A stretch of 64,000 nt of DNA from positions 62,001 to 126,000 of the forward strand of contig LNFC01000018.1 in NCBI GenBank assembly GCA_001464545.1, written 5' to 3'. Made by a program: the position numbers and the translations under genes. The stretch's first letter is position 1, and every line of letters starts with the position of its first letter. A model generated the notes under the pieces. It worked only from the letters and a program-made list of their open reading frames with translations. It had not been told where the DNA came from and did not search any database. Below, one piece after another: positions 52,954 through 63,073 of the stretch. The DNA is from Acidobacteria bacterium Ga0077551. GTDB lineage: Bacteria > Pseudomonadota > Alphaproteobacteria > Caulobacterales > Hyphomonadaceae.

Positions 52954-54171
52954 ATGAAGCATCTCAAATCTTTCGAAGACGCCCTCAACAATATCCGCGG
53001 CGAGGGCCGTTACCGGGTCTTTATCGACCTGCAGCGCCACAAGGGCCGCTTCCCGAAGGCGACGGCGCGCATGGAAGATGGCGAGCGCGAAGTCACGATC
53101 TGGTGCTCCAACGACTACCTGGCGATGGGCCAGGACGACGATGTCATCGCCTCGATGCACGAAGCCATCGACAGTTTCGGCGCCGGCTCCGGCGGCACGC
53201 GCAACATCTCCGGCACCACCCGCTACCATGTCGATCTCGAGCGCGAACTGGCCGACCTGCACGGCAAGGAAGCCTCGCTCCTCTTCACCTCCGGCTACGT
53301 CTCCAACGACGCGACCCTGTCCACCCTCGGCAAGATCCTGCCGAACCTGATCATCTATTCGGACGCCCTGAACCATGCCTCGATGATCGAAGGCATCCGC
53401 CGCTCCGGCGCCGAATACCGCGTCTTCCGCCACAATGACGTCGAACACCTGAAGGCCCTGCTCGAACTCGACGACCCGGCCCGTCCTAAGCTCATCGCGT
53501 TCGAAAGCGTCTACTCGATGGACGGCGACTTCGGCCGCATGCAGGAAATCTGCGACCTCGCCGAAGAGTTCGGCGCGCTCACCTATCTCGACGAAGTCCA
53601 TGCCGTCGGCCTCTACGGCGACGAGGGCGCCGGCGTCGCCCAGATGCTCGGCCTCGGCGACCGGATCGACATCATCGAAGGCACGCTCGCCAAGGGTTAC
53701 GGCGTCATGGGTGGTTATATCGCCAGCCATGCCACCGTCGTCGATGCGATCCGCTCGATGGCCTCCGGCTTCATCTTCAGCACCTCGACCTGCCCGGTGA
53801 TGGCTGCCGGCGCGCTCGCCAGCATCCGCAAGCTGCGCACCGGCGAGGGCCGCCGCCTGCGCGCCATCCACCAGCAGAAGGCCGCTCAGCTGAAGCAGAA
53901 ATTCCTGGAGCAGGGCCTGCCGGTGATGGACTCGCCGTCACACATCGTCCCGCTGCTTGTCGGCGATCCGGAACGCTGCAAGGCGCTGTCGGACACGCTG
54001 CTGTTCGACTTCGGAATCTACGTCCAGCCGATCAACTATCCGACCGTCCCGCGCGGCACCGAGCGTCTGCGCTTCACGCCGAGCCCGGTGCACGACGAGA
54101 TCATGATGGACGAGCTGGTCGCCGCTTTGCTCGCGGTGTGGAAGCAGCTGGGGCTGGATCGGGCCGCGTAG
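52954..54171 (+). CDS. hemA: 5-aminolevulinate synthase
   Basis: The 405-residue PLP enzyme condenses glycine and succinyl-CoA, the first step of heme synthesis in alphaproteobacteria. Motifs: [77 protein letters not shown] and the PLP lysine at about 247 in [19 protein letters not shown] at 52954 matches the family N-terminus but has no clear ribosome site; GTG at 52933 and TTG at 52915 are in-frame alternatives. The last 71 bp overlap the convergent mucR-like gene. Confidence 0.95.
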   Translation: MKHLKSFEDALNNIRGEGRYRVFIDLQRHKGRFPKATARMEDGEREVTIWCSNDYLAMGQDDDVIASMHEAIDSFGAGSGGTRNISGTTRYHVDLERELADLHGKEASLLFTSGYVSNDATLSTLGKILPNLIIYSDALNHASMIEGIRRSGAEYRVFRHNDVEHLKALLELDDPARPKLIAFESVYSMDGDFGRMQEICDLAEEFGALTYLDEVHAVGLYGDEGAGVAQMLGLGDRIDIIEGTLAKGYGVMGGYIASHATVVDAIRSMASGFIFSTSTCPVMAAGALASIRKLRTGEGRRLRAIHQQKAAQLKQKFLEQGLPVMDSPSHIVPLLVGDPERCKALSDTLLFDFGIYVQPINYPTVPRGTERLRFTPSPVHDEIMMDELVAALLAVWKQLGLDRAA

Positions 54172-54550
54172 GCGCAGGTTCTGGGGCCGGCAGCGCTTTC
54201 TTCCCGAGGCCGATCTGCTTCGCATGCCGCGAACGCAGCTTGGCATAGTTCGGCGCCACCATAGGATAGTCCGCCGGCAGGCCCCACTTGGCGCGGTATT
54301 CTTCCGGCGTCATGTCATAGCGCGTACGCAGGTAGCGCTTCAGCATCTTCAGTTTACGGCCATCTTCCAGGCAGATGATGTACTCGGCTGTCACGGATTT
54401 CGCGATCGAAACCGCCGGCTCCAGCTTTTCCTTCGGCGCCTCGGCGCCCTGCGTCAGACCCAGAATGGTCGCGTGCACGGTCTTGATCAGGTCGGGCAGC
54501 GCGCCCGCTACGGTCATCTCGAGCAGCTCGGATTCTTCCAGCTCTTTCAT
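54101..54550 (-). CDS. MucR/Ros-family transcriptional regulator lacking most zinc ligands
   Basis: The 149-residue protein has an N-terminal helical dimerisation region ([21 protein letters not shown]) and the MucR/Ros DNA-binding domain: [38 protein letters not shown] and [13 protein letters not shown]. In Ros the zinc is held by C-x2-C, H and H. Here the second Cys is Asp and both His positions are Tyr (KRY, TRY), leaving one Cys. Non-zinc Ros-like proteins exist in rhizobia. A Pro/Ala-rich tail of about 30 residues extends into the hemA 3' end. It probably silences AT-rich promoters, and its own upstream region is AT-rich. Confidence 0.88.
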   Translation of the reverse strand: MKELEESELLEMTVAGALPDLIKTVHATILGLTQGAEAPKEKLEPAVSIAKSVTAEYIICLEDGRKLKMLKRYLRTRYDMTPEEYRAKWGLPADYPMVAPNYAKLRSRHAKQIGLGKKALPAPEPAPTRPDPAPAASTPRAKRRPARPS

Positions 54551-54765
54551 GTCCCACCCCTACTGGACCTGTATTCACAGGGCCAGTACCAGAATAGTAT
54601 CACGTTTAATTGTAGTGGGCAGTATCCGTAAAGTATCAGCCGCCTAAGTCCTCGAATATATTTGCTTTACGCCAGTTGTCGCAGCAGCCTGAACATCCGC
54701 CGAGCACTGTTGCCCCGATGGGCGCACACGCGTAAACAGCGCGGGACTCGGATCCGGAGGTTCAC

Positions 54766-56073
54766 ATGGCAGACTCGGCGCACATCCCGCAGACCCTCTC
54801 GGGCGGCTTTTTCACAACCTCGCTGGCCGAGCGCGACCCTGAAATCGCCGCTGCCATCGCCAAGGAAGCGACCCGCCAGCAGCACCAGATCGAGCTGATC
54901 GCGTCGGAGAACATCGTCTCCCGCGCCGTCCTCGAAGCGCAGGGTTCGATCCTCACCAACAAGTATGCTGAAGGCTATCCCGGCAAGCGCTACTATGGCG
55001 GCTGCGAATTCGTGGACATCGCCGAAGAACTCGCCATCGAGCGGGCAAAGAAACTTTTCAATTGCGGCTTCGCGAACGTCCAGCCGAACTCCGGCAGCCA
55101 GGCCAACCAGGGCGTCTTCCAGGCGGTCCTCAAGCCCGGCGACACGATCCTCGGCATGAGCCTCGCCGCCGGCGGCCACCTGACCCACGGCGCCAAGCCC
55201 AACCAGTCCGGCAAATGGTTCAACGCCGTCCAGTACGGCGTGCGCCCGGACGACCACCTGATCGACTTCGAGGAAGTCGCGCGCCTCGCCCGCGCGCACC
55301 GCCCGCAGCTGATCATCGCCGGCGGCTCGGCCTATCCGCGTCAGATCGACTTCCGCCGCTTCCGCGAGATCGCGGATGAAGTCGGCGCCCTGTTCCTCGT
55401 GGACATGGCCCACTTCGCCGGCCTCGTCGCGGGCGGCGTCCACCCGAACCCGCTCGACCATTGCCACATCGCTACCACCACCACGCACAAGACCCTGCGC
55501 GGCCCGCGCGGCGGCATGATCCTCACCAATGACGAAGCCGTCGCCAAGAAGATCAACTCGGCCATCTTCCCCGGCATCCAGGGCGGCCCCCTGATGCACG
55601 TCATTGCCGGCAAGGCCGTCGCCTTCGGCGAAGCCCTGACGCCTGAATTTCGCACCTATGCCGCTCAGGTCGTCGCCAACGCCCGCGCCATGGCCGCTGC
55701 CTGCCGCGCCGCCGGCCTCGATGTCGTCTCCGGCGGCACCGACACCCACCTCGCGCTGATCGACCTGCGCCCGAAAAACGTCAACGGACGCGACACCGAA
55801 GCCGCCCTCGATCGCGCCTACATCACCTGCAACAAGAACGGCATCCCGTTCGATCCGGCCCCGCCGACCGTCACCAGCGGCGTGCGCGTCGGCTCGCCCG
55901 CGGGCACCACACGCGGCTTCGGCGAAGCCGAGTTCACCCAGATCGGCAAATGGATCGGCGAGATCGTTGACGCCCTCGCGTCCGGTGACAGCACCGCCAC
56001 GGAAGACAAGGTCCGCGCCGAAGTGAAGGCGCTGACCGCACAGTATCCGATCTATGACGGTTTGGGAGCCTGA
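54766..56073 (+). CDS. glyA: Serine hydroxymethyltransferase
   Basis: The 435-residue PLP enzyme interconverts serine and glycine with THF/methylene-THF. Motifs: [68 protein letters not shown] (two parts) and the PLP lysine at about 242 in [19 protein letters not shown] precedes the ATG. It leads the nrdR-rib-nusB cluster and feeds one-carbon units to the metF/metH system. Confidence 0.97.
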   Translation: MADSAHIPQTLSGGFFTTSLAERDPEIAAAIAKEATRQQHQIELIASENIVSRAVLEAQGSILTNKYAEGYPGKRYYGGCEFVDIAEELAIERAKKLFNCGFANVQPNSGSQANQGVFQAVLKPGDTILGMSLAAGGHLTHGAKPNQSGKWFNAVQYGVRPDDHLIDFEEVARLARAHRPQLIIAGGSAYPRQIDFRRFREIADEVGALFLVDMAHFAGLVAGGVHPNPLDHCHIATTTTHKTLRGPRGGMILTNDEAVAKKINSAIFPGIQGGPLMHVIAGKAVAFGEALTPEFRTYAAQVVANARAMAAACRAAGLDVVSGGTDTHLALIDLRPKNVNGRDTEAALDRAYITCNKNGIPFDPAPPTVTSGVRVGSPAGTTRGFGEAEFTQIGKWIGEIVDALASGDSTATEDKVRAEVKALTAQYPIYDGLGA

Positions 56074-56079
56074 TACGCC

Positions 56080-56553
56080 TTGCGGTGTCCCTTCTGCGGC
56101 TCAGACAATACTTCGGTAAAGGACAGCCGCGCGGCTGAAGACGATACCGCTGTCCGCCGACGTAGGGTTTGCGAGAATTGCGGCGCTCGCTTCACCACGT
56201 TCGAGCGCGTCCAGCTGCGCGAGATCATGGTCGTCAAACGCGACGGCAAACGCGCCCTGTTCGACCGGGAGAAGGTCCAGCGCTCGATCATGGTCGCCCT
56301 GCGCAAACGCCCGGTCGACCGCGAGCGCGTGGACCAGATGGTCTCCGGCATCGTCCGCAAGCTCGAAAGCGGCGGCGAAACCGAAATCCCGTCCTCGGAA
56401 GTCGGCGAACTGGTGATGGAAGCGCTGAAACGCGTCGATCCCGTCGGCTATGTCCGCTACGCCTCCGTCTACCGCGACTTCAAGGATCCGAGCGACTTCG
56501 CCCAGTTCATCGAAAAGGCCGCGCTCGACGAAGAAGACGCCGGCGAAGCATGA
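56080..56553 (+). CDS. nrdR: Transcriptional repressor NrdR
   Basis: The 157-residue protein has an N-terminal zinc ribbon (MRCPFCGSD ... [15 protein letters not shown]) and an ATP-cone domain ([33 protein letters not shown]). It represses ribonucleotide reductase genes in response to dATP/ATP. The start codon is TTG, six bases after the glyA stop. The stop overlaps the next start as ATGA. The length is typical. Confidence 0.96.
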   Translation: MRCPFCGSDNTSVKDSRAAEDDTAVRRRRVCENCGARFTTFERVQLREIMVVKRDGKRALFDREKVQRSIMVALRKRPVDRERVDQMVSGIVRKLESGGETEIPSSEVGELVMEALKRVDPVGYVRYASVYRDFKDPSDFAQFIEKAALDEEDAGEA

Positions 56554-57203
56554 CCGGCATCCGCGTCACCCTCAAGCTTGCGACCTCGCTCGATGGCCGC
56601 ATCGCGCTCGCCGATGGCACCAGCCAGTGGATCACCTCCAGCGCCTCGCGCGCCCGCGCCCACGAGATGCGCGCCGCCCATGACGCGATCCTCGTCGGGG
56701 TCGGCACCGTCCTCGCCGACGACCCGCTGCTCACCGCCCGCACCATCCCGCTGCCCGCCCGCCAGCCGCTCCGCATCGTCGCCGACTCCCATGCCCGCAC
56801 GCCGCTGACGTCGAAGCTGATGACTTCGCTCAACGTCGGCCCGGTCGTCATCGTCACCGCCGGCAGCGATGCCCGCCCGCATGTCGCCGCCGGCGCCGCC
56901 GTCTGGCGCTGCGGCAATGGCTTGCGCGTCAGCGTCGGCGAATTCCTCCGCCGCGCCGAAGCGGAAGGCATCCGTACCATCCTCCTCGAAGGCGGCAGCC
57001 ATCTCGCGGCCAGCTTCGTGCGCGAAGGCGCCGTCCACGAGCTCGCCTGGTTCCGCGCCCCCATCCTGATCGGCGGGGAGGGGCTCTCCGCCCTCGGCGA
57101 ACTCGGCCTCGATATTCTGAAGTCTGCGACCCGTTGGCGTCCTGTCGCGACGGAACGGATTGGAGACGACGTCCTCGACACTTATGTTCGATCTGAGCAA
57201 TAG
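56550..57203 (+). CDS. RibD C-terminal reductase domain protein (no deaminase domain)
   Basis: The 217-residue protein begins [23 protein letters not shown], which is the start of the RibD reductase (dihydrofolate-reductase-like) domain. It then has [51 protein letters not shown] and [15 protein letters not shown]. It reduces the ribosylaminopyrimidine intermediate of riboflavin synthesis with NADPH. The N-terminal zinc deaminase domain (HAE/PCxxxxxxxPC) that normally precedes it is absent, as nrdR lies directly upstream with a 4-bp overlap. The deaminase step must be encoded elsewhere. Confidence 0.88.
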   Translation: MTGIRVTLKLATSLDGRIALADGTSQWITSSASRARAHEMRAAHDAILVGVGTVLADDPLLTARTIPLPARQPLRIVADSHARTPLTSKLMTSLNVGPVVIVTAGSDARPHVAAGAAVWRCGNGLRVSVGEFLRRAEAEGIRTILLEGGSHLAASFVREGAVHELAWFRAPILIGGEGLSALGELGLDILKSATRWRPVATERIGDDVLDTYVRSEQ

Positions 57204-57204
57204 A

Positions 57205-57303
57205 GCGGCGTTCCGAAAAGTGGGAACCGGTTTTCGGGGAAACGCCGCGACAACAAAAAACTGGAGCAGGTGACTGTTTCATGGAAACAGGCACCTACTC
57301 CAG
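57205..57303. repeat. Double-hairpin palindromic element between ribD-like and ribE
   Basis: Hairpin 1 (57205-57248) has outer arms GCGGCGTT/AACGCCGC and inner CCGAAAA/TTTTCGG around GTGGGAACCGG. Hairpin 2 (57261-57303) has CTGGAG/CTCCAG, AGGTG/CACCT and CTGTTTC/GAAACAG closed by ATG. The CCGAAAAGTGGGAACCGG core is familiar from repeats dispersed in rhizobial genomes. No FMN-riboswitch core is present. Hairpin 2 ends 18 bp before the ribE ATG, so it could also affect ribE translation. Confidence 0.65.
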
Positions 57304-57321
57304 GCCCCGGTAGGATCCAGA

Positions 57322-57942
57322 ATGTTCACAGGTCTCGTCACCGATGTCGGCACCATCCGCCGCGCAGAGCACCGCAACGGCCTGACCCGTTTCGAGGTCG
57401 AGAGCGGCTACCCGCTCGCCGGCGTCGCCATGGGCGCCTCGATCCTGCACTCCGGCGTCTGCCTCACCGTCGTGGACAAGGGTGAGGCCCCGCGCGGCGC
57501 CTGGTTCGCCGTCGAAGCCGTTCCCGAAACCCTCGCAAAGACGGTCCTCGGCAGCTGGAAGGAAGGCGCCCGCGTCAACCTCGAACAGAGCCTGAAGCTC
57601 GGCGACGAACTCGGCGGCCACTTCGTCTTCGGCCATGTCGACGGCGTCGGCGAGATCGTCTCGGTCGAGCCCGAAGGCCAGAGCTTCCGCGTCACCATCC
57701 GCCCGCCCGCCGCAATCGCGCGCTACTTCGCGACCAAAGGCTCCGCCGCCATCGACGGCGTCTCGCTCACCGTCGCCGCCGCGCTCCCGAACGGAGATTT
57801 CCAGGTCGCGATCATCCCGCACACCTGGGAGGTGACAACCCTCAGTACCCTGAAGGCCGGCGACAAGGTCAATCTCGAAATCGATATGCTTGCCCGCTAT
57901 GTCGCGCGCATGATCGGCGCCGACGCGCCGGAAGGAAAGTAA
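57322..57942 (+). CDS. ribE: Riboflavin synthase alpha chain
   Basis: The 206-residue trimeric enzyme dismutates two lumazines to riboflavin. It starts with the diagnostic MFTGLVTDVGTI and has two homologous lumazine-binding barrels: GVCLTVVDKG and HFVFGHVDGVG in the first, IDGVSLTVAAALPNGDF and IPHTWEVTTL in the second. An AGGA site precedes the ATG. Confidence 0.96.
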   Translation: MFTGLVTDVGTIRRAEHRNGLTRFEVESGYPLAGVAMGASILHSGVCLTVVDKGEAPRGAWFAVEAVPETLAKTVLGSWKEGARVNLEQSLKLGDELGGHFVFGHVDGVGEIVSVEPEGQSFRVTIRPPAAIARYFATKGSAAIDGVSLTVAAALPNGDFQVAIIPHTWEVTTLSTLKAGDKVNLEIDMLARYVARMIGADAPEGK

Positions 57943-57948
57943 CGCGCC

Positions 57949-59075
<1,127 letters not shown>

Positions 59076-59076
<1 letters not shown>

Positions 59077-59504
59077 TGGCCGCCCGCGTCCTTGTCGCGA
59101 TTTCGCGCTATTACAAACATATCAGCGATGAGCTGGAAGCAGGCGCGCTGGAAGTGCTCGAAGCGGCGGGCGCGAAGGTCACGGTCATGGAAGTGCCCGG
59201 CGCCTTCGAAATCCCGGGCCTGATCGCCATGGCCGCCGATTCCGGCCGGTTTGACGGCGCGCTGGCGCTCGGCTGTGTCATCCGGGGCGAAACCTCTCAC
59301 TATGACTACGTCTGCGGCGAAAGCGCCCGCGGCCTGATGGACCTCATCGTCCAGCGCCGCCAGGCCATCGGTTACGGCATCCTCACGGTCGAGAACGAGG
59401 CCCAGGCGCTCGCCCGCGCTGACCGCAAGCGCAAGAACAAGGGCGCCGAAGCCGCCAATGCCTGCCTCGCGATGATCAAGTTCCGCAAGGAACTGATCGG
59501 GTGA
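59076..59504 (+). CDS. ribH: 6,7-dimethyl-8-ribityllumazine synthase
   Basis: The 142-residue enzyme condenses dihydroxybutanone phosphate with the aminopyrimidine. Motifs: VLVAISRYYKHISDELEAGA, VPGAFEIPGLIA, ALGCVIRGETSHYDYVC with the catalytic His (88 equivalent) and GILTVENEAQALAR. The usual start of the first strand is slightly shortened. It is coupled to ribB by TGATG and to nusB by GTGA. Confidence 0.95.
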
Positions 59505-59968
59505 GCGGCCAGAAGCTCCCCTTCGACGTCACCCGCGCCCGCCGCGCCGGCGCGCGCCTTGCCGCCGTGCAGGCGCTCTACGAAATGGACCAGACCGGCA
59601 AGTCGGCCCGCGCCACCGTGCGCGAGTTCATGGAAGACCGCCTCGGCCTCGGCCCGGACGGCACGCCTATCGAAGACGCCGATCCCGACCTCTTCAAGTC
59701 CATCGTCAATGCCGTGGTGGACAATCAGGCCCGCATCGACAACGCCATCCTCGCGCGTCTCGCCGAAGGCTGGAAACTCACCCGCCTCGACACCACCATG
59801 CGCGCCCTGATGCGCGCCGCCGGCGGCGAGTTCATCGCGCACCAGGAACTCTCCGACGCCGTTATCCTCGACGAATACGTCTCCCTCGCACACGACTTCT
59901 TCGATGATGGCGATGCGAAATTCGCCAACGCCCTCCTGCAAAACGTCGGCCGCGACCTGCGCGCCTGA
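59501..59968 (+). CDS. nusB: Transcription antitermination factor NusB
   Basis: The 155-residue all-helical RNA-binding protein shows RRAGARLAAVQALYEMDQTG, the conserved Arg-rich N-terminal helix, followed by WKLTRLDTTMRALMRAAGGE and ILDEYVSLAHDFFDDGDAKFAN. It starts at GTG overlapping the ribH stop. It acts with NusE at boxA in rRNA antitermination. ribH-nusB coupling is widespread in proteobacteria. Confidence 0.95.
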   Translation: MSGQKLPFDVTRARRAGARLAAVQALYEMDQTGKSARATVREFMEDRLGLGPDGTPIEDADPDLFKSIVNAVVDNQARIDNAILARLAEGWKLTRLDTTMRALMRAAGGEFIAHQELSDAVILDEYVSLAHDFFDDGDAKFANALLQNVGRDLRA

Positions 59969-60001
59969 GCGAGGCTGGGCGACAACAGATCGCGGCTACG
60001 C

Positions 60002-60221
60002 GATAAAAAATGAGAATGATTGAGAAAAATTCGGCATCCCGTGTGCATTGGATGCATGCGGTTGAGGCCGTCTGGCGCGGGTAGGCGAGGGCAGGTACCC
60101 GGACTTGCGCCTACAAAAATCACCCCACCCGAAAAATAAAACGCATTCCGACCAAGCCGTTACAAAATACTTCGCCATTCCTTCCGCCACACCTCCGTGC
60201 ACGGAGGTATACTCCCTGCAT
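60002..60221 (+). repeat. 220-bp dispersed intergenic element, copy B (possible structured RNA)
   Basis: The partner of the copy at 11512-11731, of identical length and in the same orientation. Hairpin 1 (60039-60061) is CCGTGTGCA-TTGGA-TGCATGCGG; relative to copy A two bases of the right arm changed, giving U-G and G-U pairs, so the stem survives in plus-strand RNA. Hairpin 2 (60191-60208) is ACCTCCG-TGCA-CGGAGGT, longer than in copy A. Both copies lie downstream of a plus-strand gene (here nusB). The remaining 60222-60287 holds no recognisable feature before the convergent oxidoreductase stop. Confidence 0.75.
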
Positions 60222-60287
60222 GTTCGAATCTTTGATACTATCCACCCCCACCAACCCCGCAGGTGCCTGCGAAGAGCAGCGCGCAAT

Positions 60288-61310
60288 CTATTCCGCGCCC
60301 ACCCGCACAACCCGCCGCCCGGAATTCTCCCCCCGGAACAGGCCGCAGAACGCCTCCGGCATCGCAGCAATCCCGTCGAAGCGCTCTTCCTGCGTCTTCA
60401 ATTGTCCGCCGGCGATCATTTTCGCCATCGTGCCAAGTGCTTCCGGAAAGCCGCGCGCAAAGTCGAACACCACGAGGCCCTGCATGTTCACGCGGTGCGT
60501 GATGAAGGGCTTGGTATTGGCGATGCCCGGCGTTTGCTCCGGGGTCAGATTATAATCGGCCACCTGTCCCGAGATGCAGATCCGCCCGTTAAGCGCCATC
60601 ATCGGCAGCACGCGGTTGACCATCGCGTTGCCGACATTGTCGAACAGCACGTCAACGCCTTTGGGAAAGTACGCAGCGATTGCGGCGTCGAGATCCGGCG
60701 TGGTCTTGTAATTGATCGCGAAATCAAACCCGGCTTCGTTCACCAACCACTCGCACTTGGCGTCCGATCCCGCGATGCCGACCAACGTCGAAGCGCCCCA
60801 GGCCTTCGCCAGCTGGCCTGCCGTCGCCCCGACCGGACCCGCTGCAGAGGTCACCAGCACCGCGTCACCAGCCTTGAACCGCGCGACATCCTTGGTGCCG
60901 AACCATGCCGTCAGTCCCGGCACGCCCAGCACGCCTATCCATGCGGACAGCGGCACGCCCGGCACGTCCATCACCTTGCCGATAAAGCCTTTTCCCGATT
61001 GCAACGAATGGGTTTTCCAGCCGCCCGCACAGAACACTTTCGTGCCCACCGGCCAGTCTGGATTGTTGCTCGCGTCGATCACGCCGACGCTGAATCCATC
61101 GATCGGTTTGCCGAGGGGCAGGGCCGCCGCATAAGAGTCGCCGCCGGAAAGGCGCGAACGCGTGCCGGGATCCACCGAACACCAGACATGCCGTACACGG
61201 AATTGTCCGTCCTTCGGCTCCGGCAGCGGCAGGGTCTCGAGCTTGAAGTCCGAAGGCTTCGGTTCGCCAACGCAATACTGCGTCAGCACGATCTGTTGCA
61301 TCTCACCCAT
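60288..61310 (-). CDS. NADP-dependent medium-chain oxidoreductase (zinc-independent, leukotriene-B4-reductase-like)
   Basis: The 340-residue protein opens with the GroES-like domain (VLTQYCVGEPKPSDFKLETLPLP, VWCSVDPGTRSRLSGGDSY). It has the Rossmann motif VLVTSAAGPVGATAGQLAKAWG (two parts), FDFAINYKTTPD, VDVLFDNVGNAMVNRVLPMM and GRICISGQVADYN. This is the pattern of the zinc-free PTGR/alkenal reductase subgroup that reduces double bonds of alpha,beta-unsaturated carbonyls. Its start overlaps the purN stop by 8 bp; an ATG at 61301 is an alternative. Confidence 0.88.
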   Translation of the reverse strand: MGEMQQIVLTQYCVGEPKPSDFKLETLPLPEPKDGQFRVRHVWCSVDPGTRSRLSGGDSYAAALPLGKPIDGFSVGVIDASNNPDWPVGTKVFCAGGWKTHSLQSGKGFIGKVMDVPGVPLSAWIGVLGVPGLTAWFGTKDVARFKAGDAVLVTSAAGPVGATAGQLAKAWGASTLVGIAGSDAKCEWLVNEAGFDFAINYKTTPDLDAAIAAYFPKGVDVLFDNVGNAMVNRVLPMMALNGRICISGQVADYNLTPEQTPGIANTKPFITHRVNMQGLVVFDFARGFPEALGTMAKMIAGGQLKTQEERFDGIAAMPEAFCGLFRGENSGRRVVRVGAE

Positions 61311-61905
61311 GGGCCAGTTTCTCCGTTATCGTCTTGCAGGCGATCTTCAGCGCCTCGGGATAAAGTTTGTGCTCGGCCGGCAGCGTTCGCGCAGCCAGCG
61401 CGTCCGACGTATCGCCCGGCAGGATGGGTACGCTGGCCTGCGCGATGATCTCGCCTTCGTCGACACCTGCGCTGACCCAGTGCACCGAGCAACCGGCTTC
61501 GGTATCGCCCGCATCAATCGCGCGTTGGTGCGTATCGAGGCCCTTGTATTTCGGCAGCAGGGACGGGTGGATATTGATCATCCGGCCTTCCCAGCGCTTG
61601 ACGAACCAGGGCGTCAGCACCCGCATGAAACCGGCCAGCGCGATCACCTCGACCCCGGAGCCGCGCAGCGTGGCATCCACATGGAACTCGAACGCCTCGC
61701 GGTCCTTGCCGAACGTCCGATGGTCAATCGCAACCGCCGCCACGCCCATCGCTTCGGCGATTTTCAGTCCGTGTGCGTCCGGTTTGTTCGAGAGGACAAG
61801 AACGGGCTCCGCCGGAAACTCCGGGTCCGAAGCGGCGGCCTTCAGCAGCGCTTCCATGTTCGAGCCGCGGCCCGAAATCAGGATCGCAAGCTTCAGCCGC
61901 GTCAT
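61303..61905 (-). CDS. purN: Phosphoribosylglycinamide formyltransferase
   Basis: The 200-residue enzyme transfers formyl from 10-formyl-THF to GAR in purine synthesis. Motifs: LAILISGRGSNMEALL, VLSNKPDAHGLKIAE, the catalytic NIHPSLLPKYKGLDTHQRAI (Asn/His), TEAGCSVHWVSAGVDEGEII with the catalytic Asp, and a C-terminal HKLYPEAL. It overlaps purM by 4 bp (ATGA), forming the usual purM-purN pair. Confidence 0.96.
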   Translation of the reverse strand: MTRLKLAILISGRGSNMEALLKAAASDPEFPAEPVLVLSNKPDAHGLKIAEAMGVAAVAIDHRTFGKDREAFEFHVDATLRGSGVEVIALAGFMRVLTPWFVKRWEGRMINIHPSLLPKYKGLDTHQRAIDAGDTEAGCSVHWVSAGVDEGEIIAQASVPILPGDTSDALAARTLPAEHKLYPEALKIACKTITEKLAHG

Positions 61906-62930
61906 GCGGAGGCGAGCTCGCCCACCACGCGCGGGTCTTCACCCGCTGCCTTCAGGTCGGCCATTACACTGGCGGCATCATTTGGGCTGACGGCCAGCAC
62001 CATGCCGATCCCCATGTTGAACGTCCGGTGCATCTCGTCGGTCTCGACACCGCCCGCCGCCTGCAGCCACTGGAACACCGGTGGCGGGGTCCAGCTGGTC
62101 CGGTCGATCTTCGGCACAAGGCTGTCCGGGCACATGCGCGGCGTATTCTCGGTCAGCCCGCCGCCGGTGATGTGCGCAAGACCCTTTACGCGGCCGGAAC
62201 GGATCAGCGGCAGCACCATCTGTGCATAAAGGCGCGTCGGCGTCAGCAAGGCTTCGCCCAGCGTCTGCGCGTTCGAGAAAGGCGAGGGACCGCCATAGAA
62301 CAATCCCTCACGTGCCACGATGCGGCGAACCAGCGAATAGCCATTCGAGTGCGGGCCGGAGGAGGCAATGCCGATCAGCACGTCGCCTTGTCCCATGTCG
62401 CCCATGCGCGGCAACACCTTGTCGCGGTCCACGGCGCCGACAACGAAGCCTGCCAGATCGTAATGTCCCGGCGGATACATGCCCGGCATCTCGGCCGTCT
62501 CGCCGCCCACCAGCGCGCAGCCCGACAGCCGGCAGCCCTCGGCGATTCCCGCGATCACCGCTTCCGCGATCCCGCTTTCCAGCTTGCCGGTGGCAAAATA
62601 ATCCAGGAAAAACAGCGGCTCGGCGCCCTGCGCCAGCACGTCATTGGCGCACATGGCCACCAGGTCGATGCCGACGGTGTTGTGGATACCCGTCTCGAAG
62701 GCCAGCATCAGCTTGGTGCCGACCCCGTCGGTGCCGGACACCAGCACCGGATCGGTATAGCCGGCTGCCTTCAGGTCAAACAGCGCGCCAAACCCGCCGA
62801 GGCCGCCCATCACGCCGGCGCGCGCGGTCGCCTTGGCCATCGGCGAGATGGCATCAACCAGCCGCTCGCCTGCCTCAATATCGACACCCGCATCGCGGTA
62901 TGAAAGGGGCGGTTTGGATGTCGCGTTCAT
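61902..62930 (-). CDS. purM: Phosphoribosylformylglycinamidine cyclo-ligase
   Basis: The 342-residue AIR synthetase begins LSYRDAGVDIEAGERLVDAI and has GGFGALFDL, VSGTDGVGTKLMLAFE, GIDLVAMCANDVLAQGAEPL, LVGGETAEMPGMYPPGHYDLAG (two parts), IGIASSGPHSNGYSLVRRI and AHITGGGLTENTPR. ATG at 62930 fits the family N-terminus; a longer frame to 62972 is unlikely. It produces AIR from FGAM with ATP. Confidence 0.96.
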   Translation of the reverse strand: MNATSKPPLSYRDAGVDIEAGERLVDAISPMAKATARAGVMGGLGGFGALFDLKAAGYTDPVLVSGTDGVGTKLMLAFETGIHNTVGIDLVAMCANDVLAQGAEPLFFLDYFATGKLESGIAEAVIAGIAEGCRLSGCALVGGETAEMPGMYPPGHYDLAGFVVGAVDRDKVLPRMGDMGQGDVLIGIASSGPHSNGYSLVRRIVAREGLFYGGPSPFSNAQTLGEALLTPTRLYAQMVLPLIRSGRVKGLAHITGGGLTENTPRMCPDSLVPKIDRTSWTPPPVFQWLQAAGGVETDEMHRTFNMGIGMVLAVSPNDAASVMADLKAAGEDPRVVGELASA

Positions 62931-63073
62931 CTGGATTGGCCCCGCAGCTTGCCCGAACCGGCGCGTTAGCATGGGGCTGGCACAAGTTCCAGTGAAGGTT
63001 CGGAAGTGAAGCTCGCGGTTTCCGGTTCAGAATGCGCCTGATAGAAGATCCCCAGCTAAGGAGTTCGCCTTCC

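Noticed and set aside
57204..57321. FMN riboswitch upstream of ribE
   Set aside because: The region holds two simple palindromic hairpins; the multi-helix RFN core sequences are not present.
60011..60035. Fur-type box in the 220-bp element (TGAGAATGATTGAGA)
   Set aside because: Partly similar to TGATAAT-N-ATTATCA in copy B, but copy A (TGAGAATCTTTGAGA) diverges further and no iron gene is adjacent.
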